Source: Coptodactyla brooksi
Taxonomy: Eukaryota; Arthropoda; Insecta; Coleoptera; Scarabaeidae
Length of the DNA: 22,575 nt
NCBI GenBank assembly: GCA_033557675.1
Contig: JAWQRM010000444.1
Span: 1-22,575, forward strand
Direction: 5' to 3'
Below the pieces are notes generated by a model. It had not been told where the DNA came from and did not search any database. It was given only the letters and a program-made list of their open reading frames with translations. Every line of letters starts with the position of its first letter. Within the stretch, counting starts at the first letter, position 1. The position numbers and the translations under genes were made by a program. Positions 7,459-16,590 of this stretch are shown one piece after another.

Positions 7459-10400
7459 GTAAGATGAAAAATACACGAAAATAGTAACATAACATACATC
7501 TTTCAGAGGAAAACAACAATAGTAATGCAGTTAAGGTAAGAAAATCTGAAAAAACTAAGAAGAAAAAGAGCACTTTAAGATCAGTGCAGAAAGCACGAGT
7601 TAAGAGGAAAGAACATAAAAAGCTGGTGCAATCAGCATTTAGGTTAAACATTGCACAAAGTAATTTATTAAGTCTAGTCACTACACATTCGTGTTTCATC
7701 ATTACAAATGTGCCGAAAGCTTGTCAAAGTAATATTACAAAAACAACTACAGGTAAAAGATAGTTATAGATTGTTTGATTTTGCATTTTTATGTGGCAAC
7801 TTTATTTTTCAGTATTAACAGATTCAAGAATATTATCAACTCCATTGATGGCATCAAACATAAAACCCACCGGTACTGTATTTGTAGCCAATAATAATAT
7901 TCTGCCTTTCATACATCAGCCTGCATTGGTCCCTACACCTTTTCTGGCATCGTACCCTACCATTGTAAATTCTGGTCTCCGCAGAACCAACAACTTAGTG
8001 CCCACAATTTTAACTAACACACCTGTATTGGTGAATTCTACCATTAACAACAGTATTCCAGTAAGAATTAATCAGGATGAAAAAGTACCTGTTTCTAATG
8101 CTGTTAGTATTGACGGGGCATCAATGTCGACATGTTTAAATGTAAAATCATCTAACACTATTTCAACTTCAGTAAATTTACTGAAGATTGCTGCTAAATC
8201 TTTACCACCACTACGTCCAAAAGCTTATACAAGAACAACGCAAGTTAACAAAGTTCCAATCCCAGCTTTAAGTTCAGAATATAGTAAACGTTTGTTGCGA
8301 TCGGTAAAGTCGAATTCTGGCAATTTGAGTAACTCTATTAAATCTACTGTTAATAAGAAAAAAGAGATTGATAAAAATAGTAGTATTAACAAAGGTATTG
8401 TTATCAAACAGAATATAATTTTAGATAATAAAGAAGAGAAAATTGTGGAGGATTCTAAGAAGAATGATGATAACAGTTTGGCACAGACAAAAGAAAAAGT
8501 AGATACAGAAAAAACAGTCAAAAATGATATTAATGAACCACCAGAGAAAAAAATAAAGATAGATGAAGAGGGTGATGATAATAAAAAAGTTCCTACTACA
8601 TTACCATATTCGATTGATGCTTTATGTAACGATATTCCGGAAGCTCTTGCCACTAGTGATACTATTTTGGAAGAAAAACCTAATAAAAAAGATGAGACAG
8701 ATTCAAGCAAAGAAGTTAAAGATCAAATTAAATCAAATGAAACTAAAGGAGAACCTATCTGTATATCCAGAGAAAATAATGCTGCATCAGATCTTGACAT
8801 TGCTATAATTCCTACAAATTCTCCCATCAAAGAAAATGGTATCCATGAAAAGAAACAAGATGATGTAATCAATCAGAGCACTACGAAAGATGTTGAGGGT
8901 CCTGAACTAAATAATGCTGATGCTCTAGGCGATTCTGAACTCTCAAATGACATTTTTGCTTCATTATCACATGTTGCAGCAGGCGGACAAAATCCAGAAT
9001 CAACATCTCCCACTGCTGCTTTTCTGTTGGCGTTTCCTCTGGTATCTTCTTTAAATTCTCTTAAAGTCACAGAAGTCATAGAAGATGAAGCCACAGAAAG
9101 TCAAAGAGGAACACCAACCTTACTACAAATTGGTACTATGGACACTACAAAACCTACACAAACTCCAAATGAGACTCTTACACCGAGCTTGCTGAATTTG
9201 GATAACTTTTCTTTTTTTCCCAAAGAGTTTTATCCAAGTTTTGATATTATTAGTACAACAGGAGTTAATACAAATAGCAGCACAGATAGTATTACAACAC
9301 TAACAAATAGTACAACTGTTATAAACAGTGTTACTACTTCAACTGCTACAAGAAGTAGTATCACTACTACTACTATTACTACAACTATCGATGCTAATAA
9401 TACTGGCATTGAAGTTGCAAGTAAAACATCAAGAAATTCTTCACAAAGAAACACCATTCGTACAACAATTTCCTCTACCAATAGCAATGTGAATACACCA
9501 TCATCACATAACATAACAACGAGCATTGGCCATAACAAAACCATTGCAAAGAAAGCAGGTTTTGATGTAACCAAAAGTGTACCATCGCAAGTTTATTCCA
9601 TTGCAAAAACTGGAACAACATACACGGTATCAACTATATCTTCAATAAAACCTGAAAGAACTCATAAAATTGGCAAACTATCTGATGTACATGCAATGAC
9701 AACAGTTAATAGCTACATACCATCAAGTGCTAATTATAATTTCCCATGCAACAATTCGTTTTTCTCAAGTAATGAAACTGTATCTACTAATACTGTTTCT
9801 ATTTCAACTGAAAAAGAAAAACCAAAAACAGAAAAAAAAACATGTTATTATCCAACTACTACAAGTTATTCCTTATCAAATGTCACTTCAAGTTATTCAT
9901 TACCAACTGTTACAGCCGCATCATATTCCTTACCCATTGTAACAACAGTACCATTTTGTGTAACGGTTACAACAACGTCGCATTCTATACCTGTTGTTAC
10001 TACAATTAGTCAATACAATACTTTTAATCCATTTACGGATCTACCGGCAAAAACTACATACATCGCTCCAAAATCATACAATGATATGTTGTACACCAAC
10101 AATACCTATACGTACACTTATGGTGATAACTTGAATACAACTTATACTAATACGAAAGGTGGTAAGGATAAGAATTATTATGGATTTAATTATGACAATT
10201 ATGAGTACAAAGAATTTCAAAAACCTTATGAAGCAGCAAGAAATCAACACAACCAAACATACTTTTATAATAACGAATCCAGCCATCAATCTAAGGAAAA
10301 ACAAAGTTTGAAGGGTGTAACTAATAATGGTAATAATACTAACAATAATAGTAATAACAGCACTACTAATATAAGACAACCTGTTAACTGGATGACCACA

Positions 10401-12180
10401 CCTGATATCCGTCAGCAACCACAAGATTTTATACCATTTTCAAAGGAAATGGATTTTGTACCAAGCACAATTTATTCATCACTCGCCTCGGTGACTCAGA
10501 ATAGCTATTTTAATAACAATTCTTATGCCACAGGTGATTTCCATACCACCTTTTCAGAGCAAAGAAAAATTGATAGTTTTCCTACAATTCCAAATACCTT
10601 TCAAAGATCCGAAGAGGAAAACCAATTTTCGTGGTCACCATCAAAGTTACCTCATATGTTTGATCAACCACATAACTTTATGTCGGGTACCTTACCAACT
10701 CTTGTTGGCGATTTGGCATTGGGTACCCAACCAATTTTCCCTGAACAAAAAGAAAAGGGCAGAAATAAGGAAGTTAAAAGGAATAAGTTACATAATAATT
10801 TTGATTCTTCACAAAATAATTTCTTGTCGGTAAGCCAATTAGTTGATCATAACAAAACGAATACTGATGGAGGTGGCAATCCTAATAGGATAGCGAATAG
10901 GAGAAGTAGTGGAAGTGGCAATCGGTCATCAAATAAAAATCCCTCTAGCAAAACTACTAAGAGAAGCAACAAAAATGACAGTAACACTAAAGAAATGCCG
11001 AGTTATGGAACAAGTGGGCATAAGCCAACAGGAAATAATGACAATAAACAACAAATTAAACATCAGGGAAACCAAAATGATTATATTCCAAATCAGAACA
11101 ATAATCCCAATCATAGCTGGTTGGGTAATCATACCAAAAACAGAAACGTTAAGAATCCCTCAAATAGTTATTCTGCTGAAGCTTTGATCGGACATCATAA
11201 TCATGATATCGGTAGGCAGAGGAACCAACAAGCGTATAATCCTATAGTCAACAAATCTTTACCAGTACCATTTTTGGCCGAAAATTTGATTCCTTACTTT
11301 CCTCCAGTGGATATACCACAAGAAAATAATTTATTACAACAAAATCAAAACTATCACCAGTCTGGTACTTTTGGGCATAATTTTTCGTCAACGATCCAAA
11401 ACAACGTTTATAGCAATAATACTTTTGTACCAACTAATTTTAATTTGCCAGATATTACTGGAAATACCACAGATTATAATACAGCAATAATTGATAATAG
11501 TTTTGGCCATGTAGTACCTAGGCCCCCCGAAAAGTTTAATAAGCCGAAGAACACAAATGTAAACGACAGGCATGAAGAAAAAAGAACAATACAATCAAAC
11601 AATAACAACAGTTGTTCATTAAATCAGTTGGCAGCACCGAAGAAATCTAAGAAGAAACAACCTGAACCGACCTTGGCAGGTTTAGTTGATTTTAGTTTCC
11701 TTCCGATGCCTGGGACTATAAATTCCCCAATCCTTCCAGATGATTTCCATTCTCACACCAATTTCCTTCCACCTCCTCCAACACCAACTCAACTATACCC
11801 TTGTAAAAATCCTCTATACACCAAACAAGCTTCGGAAATAAGCCACAATCCTTTATTGCCTTTACCACCCGTAACAAGACCAGGAGTACCGCATCCTGAA
11901 ATATCTCCTTCCTTCAATAGTGTCGGGTCGAGTTTGACTAACTTCAATTTAAGTACAATTTTTCCAGAAATTAATAAGGCAAGTATTTCCTAATTTTAAC
12001 ATGTTTTGGAACTTTTCATATTTTCTTTTTTAGGGTTCAAATATATTGGATAATATGTATCCTGACGTAAGTAAATCCAAGGATTACTCACATCGTGATT
12101 TCCTGGGCGCTCCGCAGGTAACATTTTCAAAAACGAATCCGCCAATGAGTTACATCCATTCGACATCTACTAATAATTAA
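7264..12180 (+). CDS. USF3: USF3-like bHLH transcription factor, four 3' exons (5' part outside window)
   Basis: I identify this as an insect homologue of vertebrate USF3 (KIAA2018). Support: a zipper-like segment GEKIKKLRDQIKKLLIRNEQ followed by LLKEAGIRYPSE, equivalent to the region after the bHLH in the family; the motif SYSAEALIG (11166-11192), which recurs in vertebrate USF3; and a C-terminal LTNFNLSTIFPEIN block (11934-11975), like the family's L-S-N-F-N-M-T-S-L-F-P-E-I. Exons 7264-7458, 7507-7752, 7813-11978 and 12034-12180 join in frame through introns of 48, 60 and 55 nt and give about 1580 residues. Most of the protein is low-complexity Ser/Thr/Asn. It is presumably nuclear and DNA-binding via the bHLH, but that domain is not in this window, so the annotated gene is 5'-partial. 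Identification from memory of the family; fairly sure. Confidence 0.82.
7507..7752 (+). CDS. USF3: USF3-like, basic exon
   Basis: This exon is preceded by CATCTTTCAG and followed by CAG|GTAAAA, with introns of 48 and 60 nt on its two sides. It translates as ENNNSNAVKVRKSEKTKKKK and continues through a strongly basic stretch (SVQKARVKRKEHKK), a likely nuclear localisation signal, then SAFRLNIAQSNLLSLVTTHS. It ends one base into a codon (G), completed by TA at the start of the next exon (7813). It has no start codon of its own and is recognisable only by splice-frame logic. Confidence 0.7.
7813..11978 (+). CDS. USF3: USF3-like, giant low-complexity exon
   Basis: A single 4166-nt exon forms most of the protein. 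An acidic/lysine-rich part with a bipartite-like KKIKID cluster lies at about 8340-8920. A Thr/Ser run lies at 9260-9420. Tandem SYSLPxVT-type repeats lie at about 9860-9990 (SYSLSNVTSSYSLPTVTAA and relatives). A Tyr/Asn part and an Asn run lie at 10080-10370. A basic linker is near 10750-10990, SYSAEALIG at 11166-11192, a KKSKKKQ patch at about 11640, and a proline-rich tail at 11760-11910 before the conserved LTNFNLSTIFPEIN. Vertebrate USF3 carries a glutamine run where this protein carries asparagine and threonine runs. The exon ends in AAG before a GC donor. Confidence 0.85.
11979..12033 (+). other. GC-AG intron in USF3-like gene
   Basis: The donor reads AAG|GCAAGT, the standard consensus of GC-AG introns, and the acceptor is TTTTCTTTTTTAG. 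Removing these 55 nt joins Lys to GSNILDNMYPDV and keeps 48 more codons open. Without splicing the frame stops at 11991-11993. The alternative GT donor four bases on (GCAA|GTATTT) would lead to a stop after six codons. Family members also continue past the FPEI block with a Gly-Ser, which favours the GC donor. Confidence 0.65.
12034..12180 (+). CDS. USF3: USF3-like, terminal exon
   Basis: The exon codes 48 residues from GSNILDNMYPDV to HSTSTNN and stops at TAA 12178-12180. Inside it, 12067-12117 is bounded by a perfect donor (GAC|GTAAGT) and an acceptor (CCGCAG|GT). It is 51 nt long with no stop, so it could be removed or kept without changing frame. Either protein ending is possible. Confidence 0.65.
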   Translation, partial: GSNILDNMYPDVSKSKDYSHRDFLGAPQVTFSKTNPPMSYIHSTSTNN

Positions 12181-12799
12181 TTAATAAATAATGTTCCAAA
12201 AAGTATATGGTATATAATTGAAGGGTCAGGTGATCTATAGTAATAATAGTGTAAAATATGTAGCATAAGTTTCGTATATGAACGCTATTTAGTAATTTAA
12301 TAATGTATAAGCTTAAAGAAATCAGAAAGTTTTTAATTTACTATGCAGATTAAGGAGATAAGATAAAGTACGAAAATATAATTAATGAAAATATGTACCT
12401 GATTAATATAAGATTCTTAATAAAACCAGAAAAGAAATATTAATGCGTTTACTTTAATCTGCACTTCACAAGATATAATTAGTAATAAATTTTGTCGTAA
12501 AAATATTAAGCTTGAAAAAAAAGTAATAAAAGGAAATAAAATTCGTATGAGATAATACTTGGAAGTCATAGTTTCTCAAGCAAAACTGTGTAATAAAATT
12601 TGTAATATTCACAGTGAGGAGAAGGCAAGAATTATAATAGTGTTAATGAAATCACGGAGTTATAAGTAATACAGAACCAATTTACGAAACTTGTCTATTA
12701 ATTGCTTCTTTAATTTCATTTTTGATTGCAAGAAAATAAAGGTCCTTGCTAATGATCCTTCTTTAAATCATGTCGCTGCAAGTTGCTAAAATATTTTAA
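12181..12799 (+). other. 3' UTR of USF3-like gene and downstream DNA
   Basis: The segment is AT-rich with several AATAAA signals: 12183-12188 (too close to the stop to be likely), 12419-12424, 12484-12489, 12525-12530 and 12535-12540. One of the last four probably sets the 3' end. I see no open frame or RNA gene here. Confidence 0.5.
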
Positions 12800-12862
12800 C
12801 ACTTACTATGTTACTAGAGTTGATAAACACCTTAACCACATCAAGATTGTTTAAAATCTCAC

Positions 12863-12907
12863 TCTTGACATATGTTTTGGTTTATCTAATAAACCTTCGT
12901 CAGAAGA
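12863..12907 (-). ncRNA. Hammerhead motif, minus strand (inverted pair, left arm)
   Basis: On the minus strand: CTGACGA core (12903-12897), an extra A (12896), stem II GGTTTAT/ATAAACC with loop TAG (12895-12879, seven pairs), AAAAC in place of GAAAC (12878-12874), stem III ACA/TGT with a two-base loop, cleavage triplet GTC (12869-12867), and four closing pairs of stem I (12904-12907 with 12863-12866). The only invariant base lost is G12, which is A. Other hammerhead parts are intact, so it is a recently damaged copy. Confidence 0.65.
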
Positions 12908-12912
12908 CGCAT

Positions 12913-12957
12913 TCTCCCAATGAAAGTTTATTAGATAAACTGAAACATATGTTGAGA
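12913..12957 (+). ncRNA. Hammerhead motif, plus strand (inverted pair, right arm), damaged core
   Basis: Stem II AGTTTAT/ATAAACT with loop TAG (12925-12941) and the intact GAAAC (12942-12946) are followed by a short stem III (ACA/TGT) and the triplet GTT (12951-12953). The first core half reads CCAATGA (12917-12923) instead of CTGATGA, so two invariant bases are changed, and an extra A (12924) sits before stem II. It mirrors the minus-strand copy. Confidence 0.6.
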
Positions 12958-13053
12958 CAGATTTTATACAATCTTGATCTGGTTAAGGTGTTTATCAATT
13001 ACAGTAACTACGAAACCACAGACTTCTGTTTTGCTCATATCACTTACTATGTT

Positions 13054-13465
13054 GTGAATCCGTGTAATAAACTTGGTTGTCTGTGTTGTCCTCCACACTT
13101 CAATACACAATTTTTATAGATTAATTTGAAAATAGTATGTCTGATTGTTTAGGACTAAGAGCATACCTTCTTGTACGGATTTCAATATCAATATGTTAAA
13201 TACTGATAGTCATAAGAGTAATAAATTACTGTCCATGTTAGATCCTTTAAGACGAATCCAGCTAATTAATTCGACAAGAGTAGGCATGAGATATCTATTT
13301 CTAATATATTTGATTACTACTGTTGATGCTTATGTAGTGCATGGCAGTGAAGCGTGTACTTGTGAGCTAATATATTTCAGCATCCAGAGCCGGGAACCAG
13401 TTGTGGAGAAATATAAGAATGAACAAATCTGACATGCATTCTGTCGCATCTTGCGAATGGAGAAT
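13054..13465. other. Intergenic DNA, no recognised gene
   Basis: A 95-codon open frame runs from 13145 to 13432 on the plus strand, but it has no recognisable domain, an ordinary composition and no splice-supported neighbours. I do not call it a gene. Confidence 0.4.
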
Positions 13466-13469
13466 CATT

Positions 13470-13795
13470 AACAAAACGCGCATTTGTCTTTGGTCGTTCT
13501 CGATGATGCTGACATGGTTAGTGGAACATGCGTTGAGTAGTAAATTCCCTGATTTGGTTAAGTGGTAACCATTGATTAACTTTGCTGTAAAACCGATGGT
13601 TCTCAACCCACAATTAATGAGATAGCTTCACGGTCAATGATACAAAATAGGTATATTAAGGTTAGTAAGAGTAGCCTTTTATCTCTAGGCGCTCCCCATG
13701 ATGCTGACATGGTCAGCGAAACATGCGTCAAGCAGTAAATTTCCTACTTTGGTTAAATGAATTACTATTGATTAACTTTCCCGGCAAAAGGGGCA
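13470..13795 (+). repeat. Tandem pair of hammerhead repeats, 195-bp period
   Basis: Two copies of one unit lie in direct orientation with equivalent bases 195 bp apart (ATGCTGACATGG at 13506 and 13701). In copy 1 the core is TCGATGA, stem II GCTGAC/GTTAGT and the GAAA box GGAA. In copy 2 the core is CCCATGA, stem II GCTGAC/GTCAGC is perfect, GAAAC is intact (13718-13722) and the triplet is GTC (13727-13729). Similarity continues downstream (TTTGGTTAAGTGG / TTTGGTTAAATGA, then CATTGATTAACTTT / TATTGATTAACTTT) and upstream. Both copies have two damaged bases in the 5' core, so neither should cleave. Tandem monomers of about 200 bp with one type I hammerhead each are what retrozymes and PLE terminal repeats look like. 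Confidence 0.7.
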
Positions 13796-14113
13796 AAAGG
13801 TACTAAGTATTTTGCTAAAAGCAAGAAAAGTTCAATACATATATTTTTCTTAATTTAAGTATATGAATAAATGTTGTTTATTAAGATTTAATAAATAACA
13901 TATGCAAATAAAACTACCTATACAAATTGAACTTCTTGCTCTTATACTTGTGATGTATTAATTGTCTGTTATTAATTGTCTTCTATCCAAGGTATTTAAG
14001 ATTTCATGTCCTATTAACACAATCAAGAAATTAGTCTTTGCTGATGTATTGTTGACCTTAAATATATGTTTGATAATTTTTTTAAGTTTGAGAAGGACCT
14101 TTCACCTGGTACA

Positions 14114-14147
14114 ACTGAAACCGAAATAAGATTGTTTCGGTTTCAGT
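14114..14147. repeat. Perfect 13-bp hairpin
   Basis: ACTGAAACCGAAA (14114-14126) is the exact complement of 14135-14147, with an 8-nt loop. It stands alone in AT-rich DNA with no open frame nearby, and no T tract follows it that would suggest a promoter or terminator role. Its neighbourhood, 13800-14270, otherwise holds nothing I recognise. Confidence 0.6.
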
Positions 14148-14274
14148 ATTCCGGTAACTAAATAATTTACTATTGAAAAAGAAAACACACCGGCTAAAGT
14201 TTTTAAATGTTCCAATTTATTTTTTAAGGAAGTTAATGTTTGAACTTGAATTCTAAAAAAATCTACATTGCACT

Positions 14275-14860
14275 TCATGTCGGGATGAAATAAAAATTCA
14301 CACTGTTCATATTCATATAAGATCTATGAAGCATATATGTACCTCGTTTTTCTCCTAGTTGTCTGATTATGAATTTATGAATATTAAGTCTTGTATGTTT
14401 CTTCATTTTCTGAAACCCATGTTGTGTGTCTTCTAATGTTGTTTTCAATTTCCCCTGAAGTCTTTTCTCTAGGATTCTTGTAAGCACTTTTCCTGGTGTA
14501 CTTGTTAGTGTTATCCCCCTATAGTTTGAGTGGTCTTTTATATCTCATTTTTATATATGCATGATTATTCCTATGTTTCATTGATTTGGTATCTGCTTTT
14601 TCTTGACAAAGTTGTTTAATAGGTCAAGTAACTCTTTATTTGCCTTTATCATCCATATATGTATTTTCTGCTTTTCCTAATTTCAGCTTGCTAACTGCTT
14701 CTCTGAGTTCTTCGTCACTTATTGGTGTGATATATTCTTCGTCATCTTGGTTTGATCATCTTGGTTTTCTTCTTTTGTGCTCCTTACTTCTGTTAGTTTT
14801 GTGAGTTCTTCAAAGTATTGTCTCCATCTCTCCATTATATCCTTCCTATGTCTTTCTTCT
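14275..14860 (-). mobile_element. Non-LTR retrotransposon remnant (reverse transcriptase fragment)
   Basis: The minus strand, read from about 14850 downward, gives pieces of a LINE reverse transcriptase in order: IMERWRQYFEELTKL, ITPISDEELREAVSKLK, a GKA block, NYRGITLTSTPGKVLTRILE, and a clean frame 14487-14275 with LEKRLQGKLKTTLEDTQHGF followed by QKMKKHTRLNIHKFIIRQL. The part after the H-G-F-R-K-G block is absent, including the catalytic Asp motifs, and frames shift several times. It belongs to the same broad endonuclease-RT group as the 4.8-6.7 kb copy but is a separate, older fragment in the opposite orientation. Confidence 0.75.
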
Positions 14861-14879
14861 TATTATTTCATTTTACTTA

Positions 14880-16097
14880 AAGAATTAATTTCGTTTAAAA
14901 CACCGAACCTGATTACAGCACCGCAGATAAATTTATAATTTTACAGACTTAAAGCAAGCGAATGCGCTTTGTGAGTGATGGCACAATCCCTTGCAGGCAA
15001 ATTTTCAGATATTTCCAGCAGTGCATCAAGTATTTTATAGATTATATAAAATGATATTACCGCATTACACCTATTGTTAGAGTTTTTCATTTTAAATCTA
15101 GTAAATGTTGACTAATGATTGACCACCTTTTTGTAGAGGATGCACATTTTCTTTTCTTTACTCGGTTGTGTTTTCCACGCACGTTAGAACCGTTGTCATA
15201 GCCTTGCCCACACAAATTTTGAATGTACAGGTTTAATTATGAAAATGAATTTAATATAAAATTTAATAAACTCTTGCCAGTAGAACTAGTAACGCGACAA
15301 AAACCAAGGAATACATCTACTTTTTTATTGGTATTACTTAAATACATGTGTCTAAGTATTATTATTATTTTTTGCTTGTGACTTTTAATCCGGTGAGCAG
15401 TCTAATATAGTAGAGGAGGATTTCGATTTGCTGAAACATTCACAACATTAGAATTATTTAGCGTGGCTTAACTCGTGACTTGAACTAGGTTTCGAGGAAT
15501 CTGAGGATTCTATGAACCTTCAAAAGCCAGCCATTGACGTGACCATTACATCACGCCAATGCTTTTTTTCGGATTCCAGTAGTCTCAGTTGCATTTGATT
15601 TACAGTAATCTTAGTTTGTGGTAAATTATTCAATTTCGCCCATGATTAAAAATTGAAACGCTTGTTTGTCTTTTGAACACGTATAGTTTTATATTTTTCT
15701 TCGGTATTCTATGAAATATTCCTTTCTTGCTACTCAATTTGAAACGATCCTTACCAAGCAGTTTTAGATGCGCATTCAAAACGACTGTTTGAAACGTGTG
15801 ACTCATCCTTGTTTGAGATGTGGGCCATCGTCTGCCCTGTGGCTTTCATCCTCACTAGTATCTGGTGGTTCTTTTTGATCCGCAGTATCATCTCTAAAAT
15901 TAGAGAAGTTATGTACAAACAACAAAGAAGAGCAAAACGTAGCATACTTATACATAGCAAATAACAAACACCACGACAGTAACATTATGTCAAAAATCCA
16001 AATGTATCTATACTGGTCTTAAAAGCAGAATGATTCGTAAAATTTAGATGACGTTGAAATTAAAAACTTGTGTAGGTAAATTAGATATTTTTCTGAT
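14880..16097. other. Intergenic DNA with one possible small exon
   Basis: Most of this stretch is AT-rich and shows no gene. The exception is 15803-15893 on the minus strand: after a good acceptor (TTCTCTAATTTTAG) it codes RDDTADQKEPPDTSEDESHR and a few more residues to a TGA. It has higher GC than its surroundings and protein-like acidic composition. No matching upstream exon was found, so it is only a candidate. Confidence 0.35.
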
Positions 16098-16103
16098 TTT
16101 ATT
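16098..16103 (-). terminator. Polyadenylation signal of SOAT paralogue 1
   Basis: AATAAA on the minus strand lies 50 nt beyond the TAA stop of the gene, a normal distance for a short 3' UTR. Confidence 0.6.
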
Positions 16104-16152
16104 GAGAAAACCAGTGCATACAGTATTGTTACATCTAGTAAAAAGTATGCTA

Positions 16153-16590
16153 TTAAGAACCTTTTATACAGTTAGCAGAAAATATTCTCGGCATAAAATA
16201 TGATAAAGTTGTGTTGTATTGCACACTAGGACAATTGTTTCTAGCAAACGCTTCCATTACATAAAAACTAATATTCACACTATAACCGATTGACATAGTG
16301 TACAAAAATACGATATTGTAAAATATATGTTTAGTATTTAGAAATGAGAATATCATGCCGAAGATGAAAAAATTAACGAAAAGAAATGGAAAAAATTGTT
16401 TCAAGCTGACTGTCAAGATATACTCATGACCTATGGCAGATATCAGAAACACCATAACTTTTGCGACGAGTTTGCTGTTGGGTGTAATTTTTTCGTAAAA
16501 CTCCATGTATATGTATTCATATAACCAGTCTTGAACAATAATATTCCATTTTCGGAAGAAAATCTGGAAGTTTGTTGCCGTCCACCAATC
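16153..16590 (-). CDS. SOAT: SOAT paralogue 1, last exon (active-site His)
   Basis: After CGGTTTTCAG it continues DWWTATNFQIFFRKWNIIVQ, DWLYEYIYMEFYEK, then KVMVFLISAIGHEYILTVS with the invariant His, further membrane segments, and the terminal FMPRIFSANCIKGS with TAA at 16155-16153. The intron before it is 111 nt. Confidence 0.88.
   Translation of the reverse strand, partial: DWWTATNFQIFFRKWNIIVQDWLYEYIYMEFYEKITPNSKLVAKVMVFLISAIGHEYILTVSLKQFFPFLFVNFFIFGMIFSFLNTKHIFYNIVFLYTMSIGYSVNISFYVMEAFARNNCPSVQYNTTLSYFMPRIFSANCIKGS

Larger units (their letters stand above)
12800..13053. mobile_element. 228-bp hairpin insertion with 13-bp target-site duplication and head-to-head hammerhead motifs
   Basis: CACTTACTATGTT is repeated perfectly at 12800-12812 and 13041-13053 and encloses 228 bp. 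The insert is mostly one inverted repeat: arm 12820-12895 against arm 12925-12998, about 85% paired, with a 29-nt spacer. Each arm contains a hammerhead-type motif on opposite strands, their 5' ends facing each other. The long direct repeat points to target-primed reverse transcription. Penelope-like elements often insert with inverted copies of their hammerhead-bearing terminal repeats, which is my favoured reading; no reverse transcriptase is present. Confidence 0.75.

Noticed and set aside
7459..7484. Extension of the zipper exon to the stop at 7484
   Set aside because: A strong GTAAGA donor at 7459 and exact frame restoration at 7507 make splicing far more likely.
8225..11594. Long minus-strand frames across the USF3 exon
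   Set aside because: They mirror the low-complexity coding strand (Ser/Thr/Asn codons read backwards as Val/Leu/Ile).
13145..13432. 95-codon plus-strand frame
   Set aside because: No domain, no splice-consistent neighbours and unremarkable composition.
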